Source: Pedobacter xixiisoli
Lineage (GTDB): Bacteria; Bacteroidota; Bacteroidia; Sphingobacteriales; Sphingobacteriaceae
Assembly: GCF_900215335.1 (NCBI RefSeq)
Contig: NZ_OCMT01000004.1
Location: 186,001 to 250,000, forward strand
Reading direction: 5' to 3'
Length of the DNA stretch: 64,000 bases
The translations under genes and the position numbers were made by a program. The stretch's first letter is position 1. The number at the start of each line of letters is the position of its first letter. Shown piece after piece: positions 51,815 to 61,005 of this stretch. The notes beneath the pieces are model-generated. The model saw nothing but the letters and a program-made list of their open reading frames with translations. It did not search any database and was not told the origin of the DNA.

Positions 51815-53131
51815 ATGAAAACCTTAATCAAATTTCCGGCTATAATGCTGGGGCTTGTGCTTCTCCTCACCGGAACCACACAAATTGCAAAAGCACAGTA
51901 TGATGATGTTTCATTGCAAACATTCTATGATGAGCTTTCTCCGTATGGAACCTGGATTAACGACCCTGAGTACGGGTACGTTTGGAGACCAGATGTAGAC
52001 CAAGCAGACTTTAGGCCGTATTACAGTAATGGCCGTTGGGCTATGACAGAGTATGGCAACACTTGGGTATCTAACTATGATTGGGGATGGGCTCCATTCC
52101 ACTACGGACGTTGGATGTACAACAGATACAACAACTGGGTTTGGTTACCCGATACCACTTGGGGACCAGCATGGGTAGATTGGAGAAGCGGTGGTGGACA
52201 GTATGGCTGGGCGCCAATGGGACCAAGCATTAACATCAACATTAATATTGGCCGCCGTTATGTAACTCCTGATTTTTGCTGGAACTTTATTCCCGTTGGA
52301 CATATTTACTATAACAGCTATCCACGCTATTACAGTGGAAGAAACAGAGTTTATATTCAAAATACGGTAATCATCAACAACACTTACGTTCGTAACAATA
52401 GAACTTATTATACCGGACCCAGAATTGATGATGTGAGAAGAGCAACCAACCAAAATGTTACCGTATATAATGTTTCTAGAACTAGCAGATCAGGTGGAAA
52501 TAGGATTGAAAACAATACCGTTAACGTTTATGCACCACGTCCAACTAGAGGAAGCGATAATGCCAACGCTGCGCCAAGACAAGCAATACGAGGTAGTGTT
52601 ACGAGAGACAGAATAGAAAGAAATAGCGCAGTAACTAGAGAAAGTCGTGGTAGAGATAACAACGTTTACTCTAACAACGGTAGAGGTGAAAGAACTAGCG
52701 ATAGAACCTTTGAAAACAATACAACCAGAGACCGAGGCAATAGCGCTCCTACTAGAGAAGGTAGAGTTGACAGCAACAACGAACGTAATACTGACAGAGG
52801 TGGTCTTTTTGGAAGGTCTAGAGAAAGGAGCGATGCAGGTAGTACCGAAACTAGAACAACTAGTCCTTACAACCAGCCCCGTGTAGAACGTAGTAGAGAG
52901 CGTAGTGAAAGTTCACCTTCTCGTTCATCATCTTCTGAAGGAAGGACGCAACAAGCTACACCTCAAAGAAGCATGGAAAGAACCGAGCGTTCACAACCAC
53001 AAAGAACCGAAAGGGTAGAACGTTCGCAACGTTCCGAACGACCTCAATCTTCGGGTTCAAGTAGCCGATCATCGGGCGGTTCAGAAAGATCTAGCAGAAG
53101 CGAAAGTGGAGGCAGACCTGGCAGAGGTTAA
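51815..53131 (+). CDS. DUF6600-type secreted protein with Arg/Ser-rich tail
   Basis: 438 aa. Signal peptide ends KAQ (residue about 28). Residues 30-130 carry aromatic repeats (YGTWINDPEYGYVWRP, WAPFHYGRWM, TTWGPAWVDW) characteristic of DUF6600. From about 200 the chain is low-complexity, rich in Arg, Ser, Asn and Glu, with RERSES- and ERSQR-type repeats, and is probably disordered and polyvalent. It may bind envelope polymers; function unknown. Confidence 0.8.
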   Translation: MKTLIKFPAIMLGLVLLLTGTTQIAKAQYDDVSLQTFYDELSPYGTWINDPEYGYVWRPDVDQADFRPYYSNGRWAMTEYGNTWVSNYDWGWAPFHYGRWMYNRYNNWVWLPDTTWGPAWVDWRSGGGQYGWAPMGPSINININIGRRYVTPDFCWNFIPVGHIYYNSYPRYYSGRNRVYIQNTVIINNTYVRNNRTYYTGPRIDDVRRATNQNVTVYNVSRTSRSGGNRIENNTVNVYAPRPTRGSDNANAAPRQAIRGSVTRDRIERNSAVTRESRGRDNNVYSNNGRGERTSDRTFENNTTRDRGNSAPTREGRVDSNNERNTDRGGLFGRSRERSDAGSTETRTTSPYNQPRVERSRERSESSPSRSSSSEGRTQQATPQRSMERTERSQPQRTERVERSQRSERPQSSGSSSRSSGGSERSSRSESGGRPGRG

Positions 53132-53140
53132 ATAGAATTA

Positions 53141-53167
53141 AAAGGATGGGCAAATAGACCATCCTTT
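53141..53167 (+). terminator. Rho-independent terminator
   Basis: 9-bp stem AAAGGATGG / CCATCCTTT, 9-nt loop, then T-rich sequence, 10 bp after the DUF6600 stop. Confidence 0.8.
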
Positions 53168-53298
53168 CTTATTATAACTTATGTGTAAGTATAAAATAAT
53201 TAAGTAACAGGCAGGCTACAACTTCCCTTTTTTTATTCCTCTTGTTTCTGTCTTTTGCAATCCTACTTTTTAATACCTTTGCTGCTCAAATAATTTTT

Positions 53299-54354
53299 AT
53301 GGTATCTTTTTTCGAATCGAATTTAGCAGAGCTTTCAGTACATCACGTAGGCAATAAAACAAACGAAGAGTATTATTCGTTTTCCGAGAGTTCTATGCAC
53401 GTAGAAGACGAAATGCTTAACCAACTGCTGAAACAATACTTCCTTTCTCCTTTCCAAAAGGTAAATGAAGTTTATCGTTTTACGCAGCACAGCAACGATT
53501 TAAATTCGAACGAGATTTACCGCTTAGTTTCGGAAGTTTTTGCCAATGGAGGTAAATTCCATGAAAACAGCCAAGAGATTGCGAAGTATCTTTTCGAGGT
53601 AGCAGATCATCCCAAGGTTAAAGGCGGCGAGCTTTATGTAGGTTATTTCGAAAACCTTCAAATCGAGGGTGATCTACATGATGCTATCGGTTTTTTCAGA
53701 TCTGAAAGCAAAGAAAGTTTTATCAAAGTTTATCCAGAGCAAAGCGGATTTGGTATCAGCTATGAACAGCACGGCATCAACATTAATAAATTAGACAAAG
53801 GCTGCCTGATTTTTAATACCGAAAAAGAAGAAGGTTACAAGGTAGTGGTAATTGATACCACTAGTCGTACCTCTGATGCTGCTTATTGGAAAGACCAATT
53901 CTTGATGTTAAAAATAAGGAACGATAATTTTAACAAGACCCAAAACGTAATGGATGTTTACAAGAGCTTCGTTACTGAAAAACTGGACCAAGAATTTGAT
54001 GTAGAAAAAACAGACAAAATTGACTTGTTGAACCGTTCGATGAAGTATTTTAAGGAAAAAGAAACTTTTGATATCGACGAATTTGCCAATGAGGTAATTG
54101 CTAACGAAGAAGGTATTGAGTTGTTTAAAAACTACAAACAGTCTTACGAAGAGGAGTTTGATACGCAAATTGCTGATACCTTCGATATTTCTGATGCAGC
54201 AGTTAAAAAACAAGCGAAAGACTTTAAGAGTATCCTTAAGTTAGACAAGAATTTTCACGTATATATTCATGGCAATAAAGAATTGATTGAAAAGGAATAC
54301 GATGCCGAAAAAGGAATGAATTGCTATAAACTTTACTTTAAGGAAGAGCAATAG
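53299..54354 (+). CDS. Nucleoid-associated protein (NdpA/YejK-like)
   Basis: 351 aa from ATG 53299 (MVSFFESNLAELSVHHVGNK); the 19-codon upstream extension is hydrophobic and unlikely. Family marks include VHHVGNKTNEE, LLKQYFLSPFQKVNEVYRF and LDLNSNEIYRL-type stretch. Homologues bind DNA in the nucleoid; detailed role unclear. Two genes further on lies a regulator. Confidence 0.85.
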   Translation: MVSFFESNLAELSVHHVGNKTNEEYYSFSESSMHVEDEMLNQLLKQYFLSPFQKVNEVYRFTQHSNDLNSNEIYRLVSEVFANGGKFHENSQEIAKYLFEVADHPKVKGGELYVGYFENLQIEGDLHDAIGFFRSESKESFIKVYPEQSGFGISYEQHGININKLDKGCLIFNTEKEEGYKVVVIDTTSRTSDAAYWKDQFLMLKIRNDNFNKTQNVMDVYKSFVTEKLDQEFDVEKTDKIDLLNRSMKYFKEKETFDIDEFANEVIANEEGIELFKNYKQSYEEEFDTQIADTFDISDAAVKKQAKDFKSILKLDKNFHVYIHGNKELIEKEYDAEKGMNCYKLYFKEEQ

Positions 54355-54389
54355 TTTCCAGTTTGATGGAACAATCGTTAAATTAGTAC

Positions 54390-54773
54390 ATGCCAATCCC
54401 TAAAAAATTACTGAGCCGTAAAGAAGAAATCACGAAAGATTTTTTTGTGCTGCTAGAAAAACATATTGATGATGTGTTGACGGGAAAAACAGATACGATG
54501 TACCACATCAAAGATTTTGCCGCGTTGCTTTTTATACACCCTACTCATTTTAGCAACACTATTAAATTAACTACAGGCTATTCTCCTTGCCATTTCGCAG
54601 AGCAGCGTGTAATGGAAGAAGCTAAAAAAATGCTAAGCGACACGAACAAACCCATCAACGAAATCAGTTACCGACTTACTTTTAACGAGCCTACCAATTT
54701 TACCAAATTCTTCAAATCTTTCGAGGGCATTACGCCAAAACAGTTCAGAAAACAGCTGCTCGAAAATACTTAA
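54390..54773 (+). CDS. Short AraC-family transcriptional regulator
   Basis: 127 aa, little more than the AraC double HTH: FAALLFIHPTHFSNTIKLTTG and ISYRLTFNEPTNFTKFFKSFEGITPKQFR. It lacks the usual ligand-binding domain. It starts 36 bp after the nucleoid-associated gene and precedes the SDR gene, which it may regulate. Confidence 0.9.
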   Translation: MPIPKKLLSRKEEITKDFFVLLEKHIDDVLTGKTDTMYHIKDFAALLFIHPTHFSNTIKLTTGYSPCHFAEQRVMEEAKKMLSDTNKPINEISYRLTFNEPTNFTKFFKSFEGITPKQFRKQLLENT

Positions 54774-54836
54774 ACTAGCACCATTTTTCAATTAGGTTTC
54801 CTACGGATATTTGTATCGTAATTAAAAGATACAACA

Positions 54837-55601
54837 ATGATGGAGACACAAAAAATAGCCTTAGTAACTGGCGGAAGTCGTGGTTTGGGCAAAAACATGG
54901 CGCTTGCCCTAGCACAAAAAGGGAATGATTTAATTATCACTTACAACAGCAACAAAACGGAAGCCGATGAAGTGGTAAATTCAATAGAAGCCTTAGGACA
55001 AAAAGCAGCAGCCTTACAGTTAAATGTTGGCGAAGTAAAAAACTTTGATGGTTTTGTTACCGCGTTAAGCACTGTTTTAATCGAAAAATGGAAGAGACCA
55101 AGCTTCGATTTTCTAATCAATAACGCTGGTATCGGTATTTACACTCCTTTTGCAAGCACTACAGAAGAACAATTCGATTTATTGACGAACATCCATTTTA
55201 AAGGCGTTTACTTTCTTACCCAAAAGCTACTTCCGGTTATTGCTGACGGCGGTAGAATTATCAATGTTTCTACAGGTTTAACTCGCTTTTCACTGCCAGG
55301 CTATAGTGCTTATGCCGCATTAAAAGGTGCAATTGAAGTGCTTACCAAGTATTTGGCAAAAGAACTAGGAGCTAGGGGGATTGCAGTAAACGCAGTGGCT
55401 CCTGGTGCAATAGAAACTGATTTTGCTGGTGGAGTTGTGAGAGACAATGAACAGATGAATCAAGGCATTGCTGCTAACACCGCTCTAGGCCGTGTAGGCT
55501 TACCAAACGATATTGGGGGCGTAGTGGCGTTCCTATGTTCTAAAGAAGGTAGTTGGATAAATGCTCAAAGACTAGAGGTGTCTGGAGGGATGTTTATTTA
55601 A
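54837..55601 (+). CDS. Short-chain dehydrogenase/reductase
   Basis: 254 aa. Rossmann motif VTGGSRGLGKNMA (TGxxxGxG), NNAGIG, catalytic Ser (NVSTG), YxxxK (YAALKG) and C-terminal IETDFAGG and WINAQRLEVSGGMFI. NAD(P)H-dependent oxidoreductase; substrate unknown. Likely target of the AraC regulator next to it. Confidence 0.92.
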   Translation: MMETQKIALVTGGSRGLGKNMALALAQKGNDLIITYNSNKTEADEVVNSIEALGQKAAALQLNVGEVKNFDGFVTALSTVLIEKWKRPSFDFLINNAGIGIYTPFASTTEEQFDLLTNIHFKGVYFLTQKLLPVIADGGRIINVSTGLTRFSLPGYSAYAALKGAIEVLTKYLAKELGARGIAVNAVAPGAIETDFAGGVVRDNEQMNQGIAANTALGRVGLPNDIGGVVAFLCSKEGSWINAQRLEVSGGMFI

Positions 55602-55726
55602 AACCGTACATATATTTATCTAAAGTGTCGTTTTTTCGTGCTTAAAAATGTAATTTTAATGTTGGTTGGCAACGTTAATCTATTGCCAATCAAATCAAAA
55701 GAGCTTTGAAATCAAGCAACACTATT

Positions 55727-55757
55727 AAAGCCCAGCGAATTGATTTCGTTGGGCTTT
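55727..55757 (+). terminator. Rho-independent terminator
   Basis: AAAGCCCA / TGGGCTTT stem with inner CGAA/TTCG and a T run; ends the SDR transcript about 125 bp past its stop. Confidence 0.8.
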
Positions 55758-55772
55758 TTTTGTTAGTTTTAA

Positions 55773-55874
55773 ATTAACGCTAGACTTACGAAGTTTAACT
55801 TTTGTCTTTTACTTCTTTTTTATGGTAAAGTTGAGGGCTTCGCCGTTTAAAGACTTCGTAAGTCTAGCGTTAAT
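55773..55874. repeat. Perfect 22-bp inverted repeat beside bestrophin gene
   Basis: Arms 55773-55794 and 55853-55874 are exact reverse complements around a 58-bp loop. The right arm directly abuts the bestrophin stop. Could be a terminator or a dispersed palindrome. Confidence 0.7.
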
Positions 55875-56774
55875 CTAAAGCACGTACTCCTCATTAATAG
55901 GTGTAATTGGTGGTGGAGTATTTTCTTCGCCCATCATCTGCAATAGGTTAATTTCGATAGTTCTGGTAATTTGATTTAAAGGAATACCTGCCACATTGTT
56001 TTCAAAAGGATCAACTAGGTTCATTCCGTTAATTTGTGTAGATACAAAAACAAAACCAATCATCCAGCCCATAAAAATAGACCAAACTCCCATTTCCTGA
56101 CTAATAACCAAAGTAAAAGTAACTACAAATAACCAGATAAAAACCTTCGTCAAGTAACTGTAAGTAGTAGGGAATACCGTGTTCTTAATACGCTCACTCA
56201 TTCCCATTTCATCACTAAATCGAACTAGCATTTCGTTAATCTGGATGAATTTAAAGCCATCGATCTGTCCACTTTGGGATAATTTTTGCAAATCTTCCGA
56301 CTGTTTTAAAAGGATCGCATTATGCAGATTATTATGTTTTTCTATTTCCAGCCTATCACTTTCCTCCAAATATTTCACATAAATCAAATCTACTGTACTT
56401 CTTAAGTTTGCCTTTAAAGCATACAGAAACGCAATATGACGGCGAATCATTCTTTGTACAATCACATCATTTTCATCACTTTGCGGTACAAAAGCGATTA
56501 AGCTACGGGCGAATGAACGCGAATCGTTTACCAATCCGCCCCAAACTTTACGGGCTTCCCACCATCTATCATACGCCTGATTGTTATTAAAACCGATGAA
56601 AAATGCTATAGCTGTTCCTAAAACCGTAGGGATAATGGTTGGAATAGAAAAATGGTGCGCAATGAGGTACTCGCGAATAAAATAAGCGCCCATACAAGAG
56701 GCTATCATAATTAAATCTACATGCCAAGTATTTCTAATAATTCTACTTAGTCTAATGTTGTTAACAAGAAGCAT
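55875..56774 (-). CDS. Bestrophin family channel protein
   Basis: 299 aa from ATG 56774; the longer frame begins at a TTG. Four hydrophobic segments and FIGFNNNQAYDRWWEARKVWGGLVNDSR, the bestrophin signature, then ENNVAGIPLNQITRTIEI. Homologues are pentameric anion or cation channels of the inner membrane. Confidence 0.9.
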   Translation of the reverse strand: MLLVNNIRLSRIIRNTWHVDLIMIASCMGAYFIREYLIAHHFSIPTIIPTVLGTAIAFFIGFNNNQAYDRWWEARKVWGGLVNDSRSFARSLIAFVPQSDENDVIVQRMIRRHIAFLYALKANLRSTVDLIYVKYLEESDRLEIEKHNNLHNAILLKQSEDLQKLSQSGQIDGFKFIQINEMLVRFSDEMGMSERIKNTVFPTTYSYLTKVFIWLFVVTFTLVISQEMGVWSIFMGWMIGFVFVSTQINGMNLVDPFENNVAGIPLNQITRTIEINLLQMMGEENTPPPITPINEEYVL

Positions 56775-56869
56775 AGGTGTTTTTTCTGTTTGTTGGTTTC
56801 TTAACAACAAATTAGAAAAATAGTTAGATATTTTTTCAAAAATAAGCTCCTTAGAATTTACAAACGTTT

Positions 56870-57631
56870 TTAATCGGCAATGTAAGAAACCGTATCTATT
56901 GTGTTTTTAGATTTTTGCGCTAAATATTTCATGATTTGATTTTGCTGATCATCATCATTTAAACTACTCATAGTATTCCAATAATTACCATCAATAAATT
57001 TCACGTAGTAATGCGGATATGGACTAATCTTCTTCTGGTCCTTTGAAATAGTATTTTCAACGTAGTAGATGTTTTTGATTTGTCTAAAAGCGTAACTCTT
57101 TTTCTCTGTGGTTAAAAAATCATTTAGTACGATTTGCTTCTCGGTAATTTCAATTTTATAATCTGACATTAGAAACAGTGAGACGATTGAAGCTAAACCA
57201 AAAATCCAAGCTATTGGTCGGTAAATTCTCATTCCATCAAATCCGTGCTTCAAATTAGTGTAGTGGAGATATTCATCGTAACGGTCTCTTAAAATCAATC
57301 TATAAATGGCCGTCATTGGAAAAATGATGACTGCAAAAGCCAAAAAAGTAGCAGGTACAAACCACATATAAAGGTTGGGAACAATTGAAAATATCAGATC
57401 CTCACTTTTTTCGGGAGAAGAATTCATCCACAAGAAAAAACTCCCAAAACTATAAATTATTGCTGCCATGAATATGAAAAAGGGAACTATTGCTAAAGCT
57501 TCCCATATGGCATATTCCTTTTGTAGAACTTTAAAATTACCTCCAAAAAATGTTTGTTTTGGCTTGTAGGGAAATAGGTTGGCCAATAATAAAAACACAA
57601 GAATTACCGCAACTTCTGTTGGAAAATGCAT
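56870..57631 (-). CDS. Membrane protein of unknown function
   Basis: 253 aa. Hydrophobic segments near 5-20, 45-70, 88-108 and 155-172. The C-terminal 80 residues look soluble, with strands around KIEITEKQIVLNDF and KKSYAFRQIKNIYYVE, reminiscent of a bacterial PH-like domain. No family recognised with confidence. 11 bp after the RlmI-like gene, so probably cotranscribed. Confidence 0.65.
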   Translation of the reverse strand: MHFPTEVAVILVFLLLANLFPYKPKQTFFGGNFKVLQKEYAIWEALAIVPFFIFMAAIIYSFGSFFLWMNSSPEKSEDLIFSIVPNLYMWFVPATFLAFAVIIFPMTAIYRLILRDRYDEYLHYTNLKHGFDGMRIYRPIAWIFGLASIVSLFLMSDYKIEITEKQIVLNDFLTTEKKSYAFRQIKNIYYVENTISKDQKKISPYPHYYVKFIDGNYWNTMSSLNDDDQQNQIMKYLAQKSKNTIDTVSYIAD

Positions 57632-57642
57632 ACTTCAAATAT

Positions 57643-58830
57643 TTAAACGACTCTTACTAACAGTCCTTTTAGGTATTCTCCTTCTGGAAAAGATAATCTC
57701 ACAGGATGATCCTCTGGTTGGCAAAATTGTTTAATGATTTGCACTTCTTTCCCCGCATCTAAAGCTGCCCAAGCAATAATTTGTTTGAAAGTATCGATAT
57801 CTACCGCACCCGAGCAAGAAAAAGTAGCCAGTAATCCACCACTTTCTAATAATAACAAACCGCGGCGATTTAAATCTTTGTAAGCTCTAGCCGCTCTATC
57901 CAATACAGAACGAGATGGCGCATATTTCGGTGGGTCTAACACCACTACATCAAACTTTTTCCCTTCATCATTAAACTGTCGCAGCTGTTTATTTACATCA
58001 CTTTGTATGGCGGTGTGTTTGCCTGCATCAAATTTATTCAGGTCGATGTTTTGCTTCAACGTTTCTATTGCTAAAGCAGAACTATCTACAGAAGTTACTT
58101 CGGCAGCACCTTGAGCATATGCGTTTAAGCTAAAACCACCACTGTAGCTAAAGCAATCTAGCACAGATTTTCCTTTGGTGTAAGATGCTAAGATTTTTCT
58201 ATTATCACGTTGATCGCAGTAGAAACCAGATTTTTGCCCTTCGGCAATGTTGATATTGTACAAAATCCCGTTCTCTTTCACTTCAATAAACTCAGCGGGA
58301 GTTTCGCCCCAAAGCAAGCCATTTTCGGCGGTAATTCCTTCGTGTGTACGAGCGGTTGCATCACTTCTATCGAAAATCCCTTTGGGTTGTAAAAGCTTCA
58401 CCAAAACAGCGATGATGATATCTTTTGCTTTCTCAATGCCAGAACTTAAAATCTGTAAAGAAAGAAAATCGGCATAGCGGTCTACAATTAAGCCTGGTAA
58501 AAAATCAGCTTCACTAAAAACCAAACGACAAGCGGTAGTTTCCTCGTCTGCTAACAGATGCGCTCTTCCAGCAATCGCAGTTTTAATTTTCTGCTCATAC
58601 CAAGCTTCATCAATGGTAGTTTCTTCGTTCCATTCTATCAAACGAACAGCTACACGAGATTGGTCGTTGTAGTATCCATAGGCCAAAAAATCTCCACTTG
58701 CATCTACCAAACGTACGACATCTCCATTTTCGGGCTTTCCTTTCACTTTGTCCAATGCTCCAGAAAACACCCAAGGATGACGTTGATGAACCGCTTTTTC
58801 TTTTCCTTTTTTTAGCTTGATTTCTACCAT
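57643..58830 (-). CDS. Class I rRNA methyltransferase, RlmI-like
   Basis: 395 aa. N-terminal PUA domain (HQRHPWVFSGALDKV; FLAYGYYNDQSRVAVR) and C-terminal Rossmann methyltransferase (LDCFSYSGGFSLNAY, VVLDPPKYAPSR, LATFSCSG). RlmI makes m5C1962 in 23S rRNA. Target assignment by homology. Confidence 0.92.
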   Translation of the reverse strand: MVEIKLKKGKEKAVHQRHPWVFSGALDKVKGKPENGDVVRLVDASGDFLAYGYYNDQSRVAVRLIEWNEETTIDEAWYEQKIKTAIAGRAHLLADEETTACRLVFSEADFLPGLIVDRYADFLSLQILSSGIEKAKDIIIAVLVKLLQPKGIFDRSDATARTHEGITAENGLLWGETPAEFIEVKENGILYNINIAEGQKSGFYCDQRDNRKILASYTKGKSVLDCFSYSGGFSLNAYAQGAAEVTSVDSSALAIETLKQNIDLNKFDAGKHTAIQSDVNKQLRQFNDEGKKFDVVVLDPPKYAPSRSVLDRAARAYKDLNRRGLLLLESGGLLATFSCSGAVDIDTFKQIIAWAALDAGKEVQIIKQFCQPEDHPVRLSFPEGEYLKGLLVRVV

Positions 58831-58916
58831 TTTGCAAAGATATGTAAAAGTGGTCAGTTGTCAGGAAACAGTATTCAGTTAGCGTTAAAACTAAAAACAT
58901 TAAAATCTATATAGTA

Positions 58917-59052
58917 TTTTGGCTAAAGCCAACAACAGCTCAAACAATCCGTCGGTTAAAACCGACGGCAATGAAATGCATAAACTAATCTATTCATTGC
59001 CCTTGGCTTCAGCCAAGGGTATATTAAAACACAAAACTGGCTTTAGCCAAAA
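58917..59052. repeat. Compound REP-like element with four nested or tandem palindromes
   Basis: Outer arms TTTTGGCTAAAGCCA (58917-58931) and TGGCTTTAGCCAAAA (59038-59052). Inside: CCGTCGGTTAAAACCGACGG (58949-58968), CAATGAA/TTCATTG (58969-58999) and CCCTTGGCTTCAGCCAAGGG (59000-59019). Similar units are scattered in Bacteroidetes genomes. Confidence 0.8.
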
Positions 59053-59138
59053 ATTAAGACCTGTAGTATTGAAAATACAATCTCAAAATAAACCTTTGTG
59101 TACTTCGTGTCTTGGTGGTTTAATATTATTTTTACAGA

Positions 59139-59474
59139 ATGGAAGAAATCACTTGGAACGATTTTGAGAAAGTAGAATTAAGAGTTGGAACTATTATCGA
59201 AGCTTTTGAATATCCCGAAGCAAGAAAACCAGCATACAAGGTAAAAGTAGATTTTGGCGAATTAGGCATCAAAATGAGCAGCGCCCAAATCACTAAGCAT
59301 TACACGTTAGAAGAATTAATTGGCCGACAAATCATTGGCGTTGTCAATTTCCCTAAAAAGCAGATAGGTAAATTCATGAGTGAGTTTTTAGTGACTGGCT
59401 TTGCTGATGAAAACGGTGATATTGTACTGAGCACAGTTGAAAGAAAAGTACCTAACGGAAGTAAGTTAATCTAG
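59139..59474 (+). CDS. csaA: CsaA-like tRNA-binding protein
   Basis: 111 aa, one EMAP-II-type OB-fold: FEKVELRVGTIIEAFEYPEARKP begins it, then MSSAQITKHY and VVNFPKKQIGKFMSEFL. CsaA binds tRNA and acts as an export chaperone in some bacteria; role here presumed. Confidence 0.93.
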   Translation: MEEITWNDFEKVELRVGTIIEAFEYPEARKPAYKVKVDFGELGIKMSSAQITKHYTLEELIGRQIIGVVNFPKKQIGKFMSEFLVTGFADENGDIVLSTVERKVPNGSKLI

Positions 59475-59487
59475 AGCAAAGATGAAG

Positions 59488-59546
59488 GAGCAAGGAACAA
59501 AGATATATCGCCTAACATTCTAGTCTTTTATCTTTACTCCTTGCTC
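59488..59546. repeat. Inverted repeat between csaA and the deaminase gene
   Basis: GAGCAAGGA / TCCTTGCTC with inner AAAGATA / TATCTTT. May form a hairpin terminator or a dispersed repeat. Confidence 0.5.
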
Positions 59547-59566
59547 TTTATTCCAAAATATACAAC

Positions 59567-60046
59567 ATGAGTTTCTATAATTTCGAAGAAAACGCCAACC
59601 CACAGCAAGAAGACGAACACTACATGCGTTTGGCTTTAAGTGAGGCAAAAAAAGCGTACGATGCGCAAGAAATTCCCATCGGTGCAATAGTAGTTTGCAA
59701 AGGGAAAGTAATTGGCAGAGGCTACAACCTTACAGAGCAACTGAATGATGTAACCGCCCATGCCGAAATGCAAGCCTTTACCGCAGCTGCACAAACCTTG
59801 GGAGGCAAATATTTAAAAGATTGCACGTTGTACGTCACCATAGAACCCTGCGTAATGTGTGCAGGCGCCAGTTATTGGACACAAATTAGTCGAGTAGTTT
59901 ACGGAGCAAAGGAAGAAAAGAGAGGTTTCACCAAAGTAGGGCAAAACCTTTTACACCCCAAAACGTTGTTAACTGGAGGTATTTTGTCCGAAGAGTGCGG
60001 AAGTCTCATGTCGGCGTTTTTTCTAAATAAACGCAAACAAAGTTGA
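59567..60046 (+). CDS. tadA: Nucleoside deaminase, tRNA-specific adenosine deaminase type
   Basis: 159 aa. Zinc site and catalytic Glu: H65 and E67 in HAEMQAF, C95 and C98 in EPCVMCAGA. TadA makes inosine at tRNA wobble position 34. Guanine deaminase is the main alternative; TadA fits better on length and motif. Confidence 0.85.
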   Translation: MSFYNFEENANPQQEDEHYMRLALSEAKKAYDAQEIPIGAIVVCKGKVIGRGYNLTEQLNDVTAHAEMQAFTAAAQTLGGKYLKDCTLYVTIEPCVMCAGASYWTQISRVVYGAKEEKRGFTKVGQNLLHPKTLLTGGILSEECGSLMSAFFLNKRKQS

Positions 60047-60052
60047 CAAACA

Positions 60053-60087
60053 TTTGAACAAAACTTAACCTATCTCTATTATATTTG
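60053..60087 (+). promoter_or_regulatory. Superoxide dismutase promoter
   Basis: TTTG at 60053-60056, 23 bp, TATATTTG at 60080-60087, matching the Bacteroidetes -33/-7 pattern; about 40 nt before the ATG. Confidence 0.55.
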
Positions 60088-60126
60088 TAGAGATAACATT
60101 TTAAATAACCCTTAATCATATACATT

Positions 60127-60735
60127 ATGGCATTTGAATTACCTGCGTTAGCATACGCAACAGACGCATTAGAACCACATATCGACAAAGCAACCATGGA
60201 AATTCACCATGGCAAACACCACCAAGCTTATGTTACCAACTTAAACAAAGCTTTAGAAGGTAAACCAGAAGCTAACAATAGCATCGAAGATATCGTTAAA
60301 AACATCTCAAAATATCCAGCTGCAGTACGCAACAACGGCGGTGGTCACTATAACCACTCTTTGTTCTGGACAGTTTTAGGTCCAAATAAAGGCGGCGAGC
60401 CAACTGGTGATTTAGCGAAAGCAATCAACGAAGCTTTCGGTTCTTTCGCAGAATTCAAAACTAAAATCCAAGATGCGGGTGCAACTCGTTTCGGCTCAGG
60501 TTGGGCTTGGCTTTCTGTAGGTGCAGATAAAAAATTAATAGTTTCTTCTACACCAAATCAAGATAATCCTTTGATGGATGTTGCTGAAGTAAAAGGTACG
60601 CCAATCTTCGGTATAGATGTTTGGGAGCACGCTTATTACTTAAAATATCAAAACAAACGCCCTGATTATTTAGCGGCAATTTGGAACGTAGTAAACTGGG
60701 ATGCAGTAGCTGAGCGTTACAAAAAAGCTTTATAG
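60127..60735 (+). CDS. sodA: Superoxide dismutase, Mn-type
   Basis: 202 aa. Metal ligands H27 (EIHHGKHH), H77 (HYNHSLFW), D164 and H168 (GIDVWEHAY). Gly at the N-terminal cluster and Gln in TPNQDNPLM favour manganese, though many Bacteroidetes enzymes are cambialistic. Cytoplasmic, no signal peptide. OxyR is encoded 2 kb away. Confidence 0.95.
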   Translation: MAFELPALAYATDALEPHIDKATMEIHHGKHHQAYVTNLNKALEGKPEANNSIEDIVKNISKYPAAVRNNGGGHYNHSLFWTVLGPNKGGEPTGDLAKAINEAFGSFAEFKTKIQDAGATRFGSGWAWLSVGADKKLIVSSTPNQDNPLMDVAEVKGTPIFGIDVWEHAYYLKYQNKRPDYLAAIWNVVNWDAVAERYKKAL

Positions 60736-60787
60736 TAAGCTTTTAACATCAGGTAAATAATTCAATTTTCTTTTTTAGAAAATCAAT

Positions 60788-60822
60788 AAAAGCGGGGCGT
60801 CGGTTATGATAGTCCCGCTTTT
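60788..60822 (+). terminator. Superoxide dismutase terminator
   Basis: AAAAGCGGG / CCCGCTTTT with 17-nt loop and T-rich tail. Confidence 0.78.
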
Positions 60823-60850
60823 CGTTTTTATCTTTTTGATGCCCACGCAC

Positions 60851-60898
60851 AAACCTCATAGGTTTACTTGCATTAAGTCTATTAAACCTATGAGGTTT
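60851..60898. repeat. Dispersed palindrome AAACCTCATAGGTTTA
   Basis: 16-bp perfect arms 60851-60866 and 60883-60898 with 16-bp spacer; the type CCTCATAGG...CCTATGAGG is common between Bacteroidetes genes. Confidence 0.65.
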
Positions 60899-61005
60899 TC
60901 CAGCGACAAAAAAATAACCACTTCAATCGGGTTTATAACCGAGCGGAACTTCCTACATGGTTTCCTAAAAATTTCTTAAATTGCAGGTTCAAAAGTAAAC
61001 TCACA

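Noticed and set aside
52145..52453. Minus-strand frame of 102 codons within the DUF6600 gene
   Set aside because: Arises from the repetitive composition of the real gene on the plus strand.
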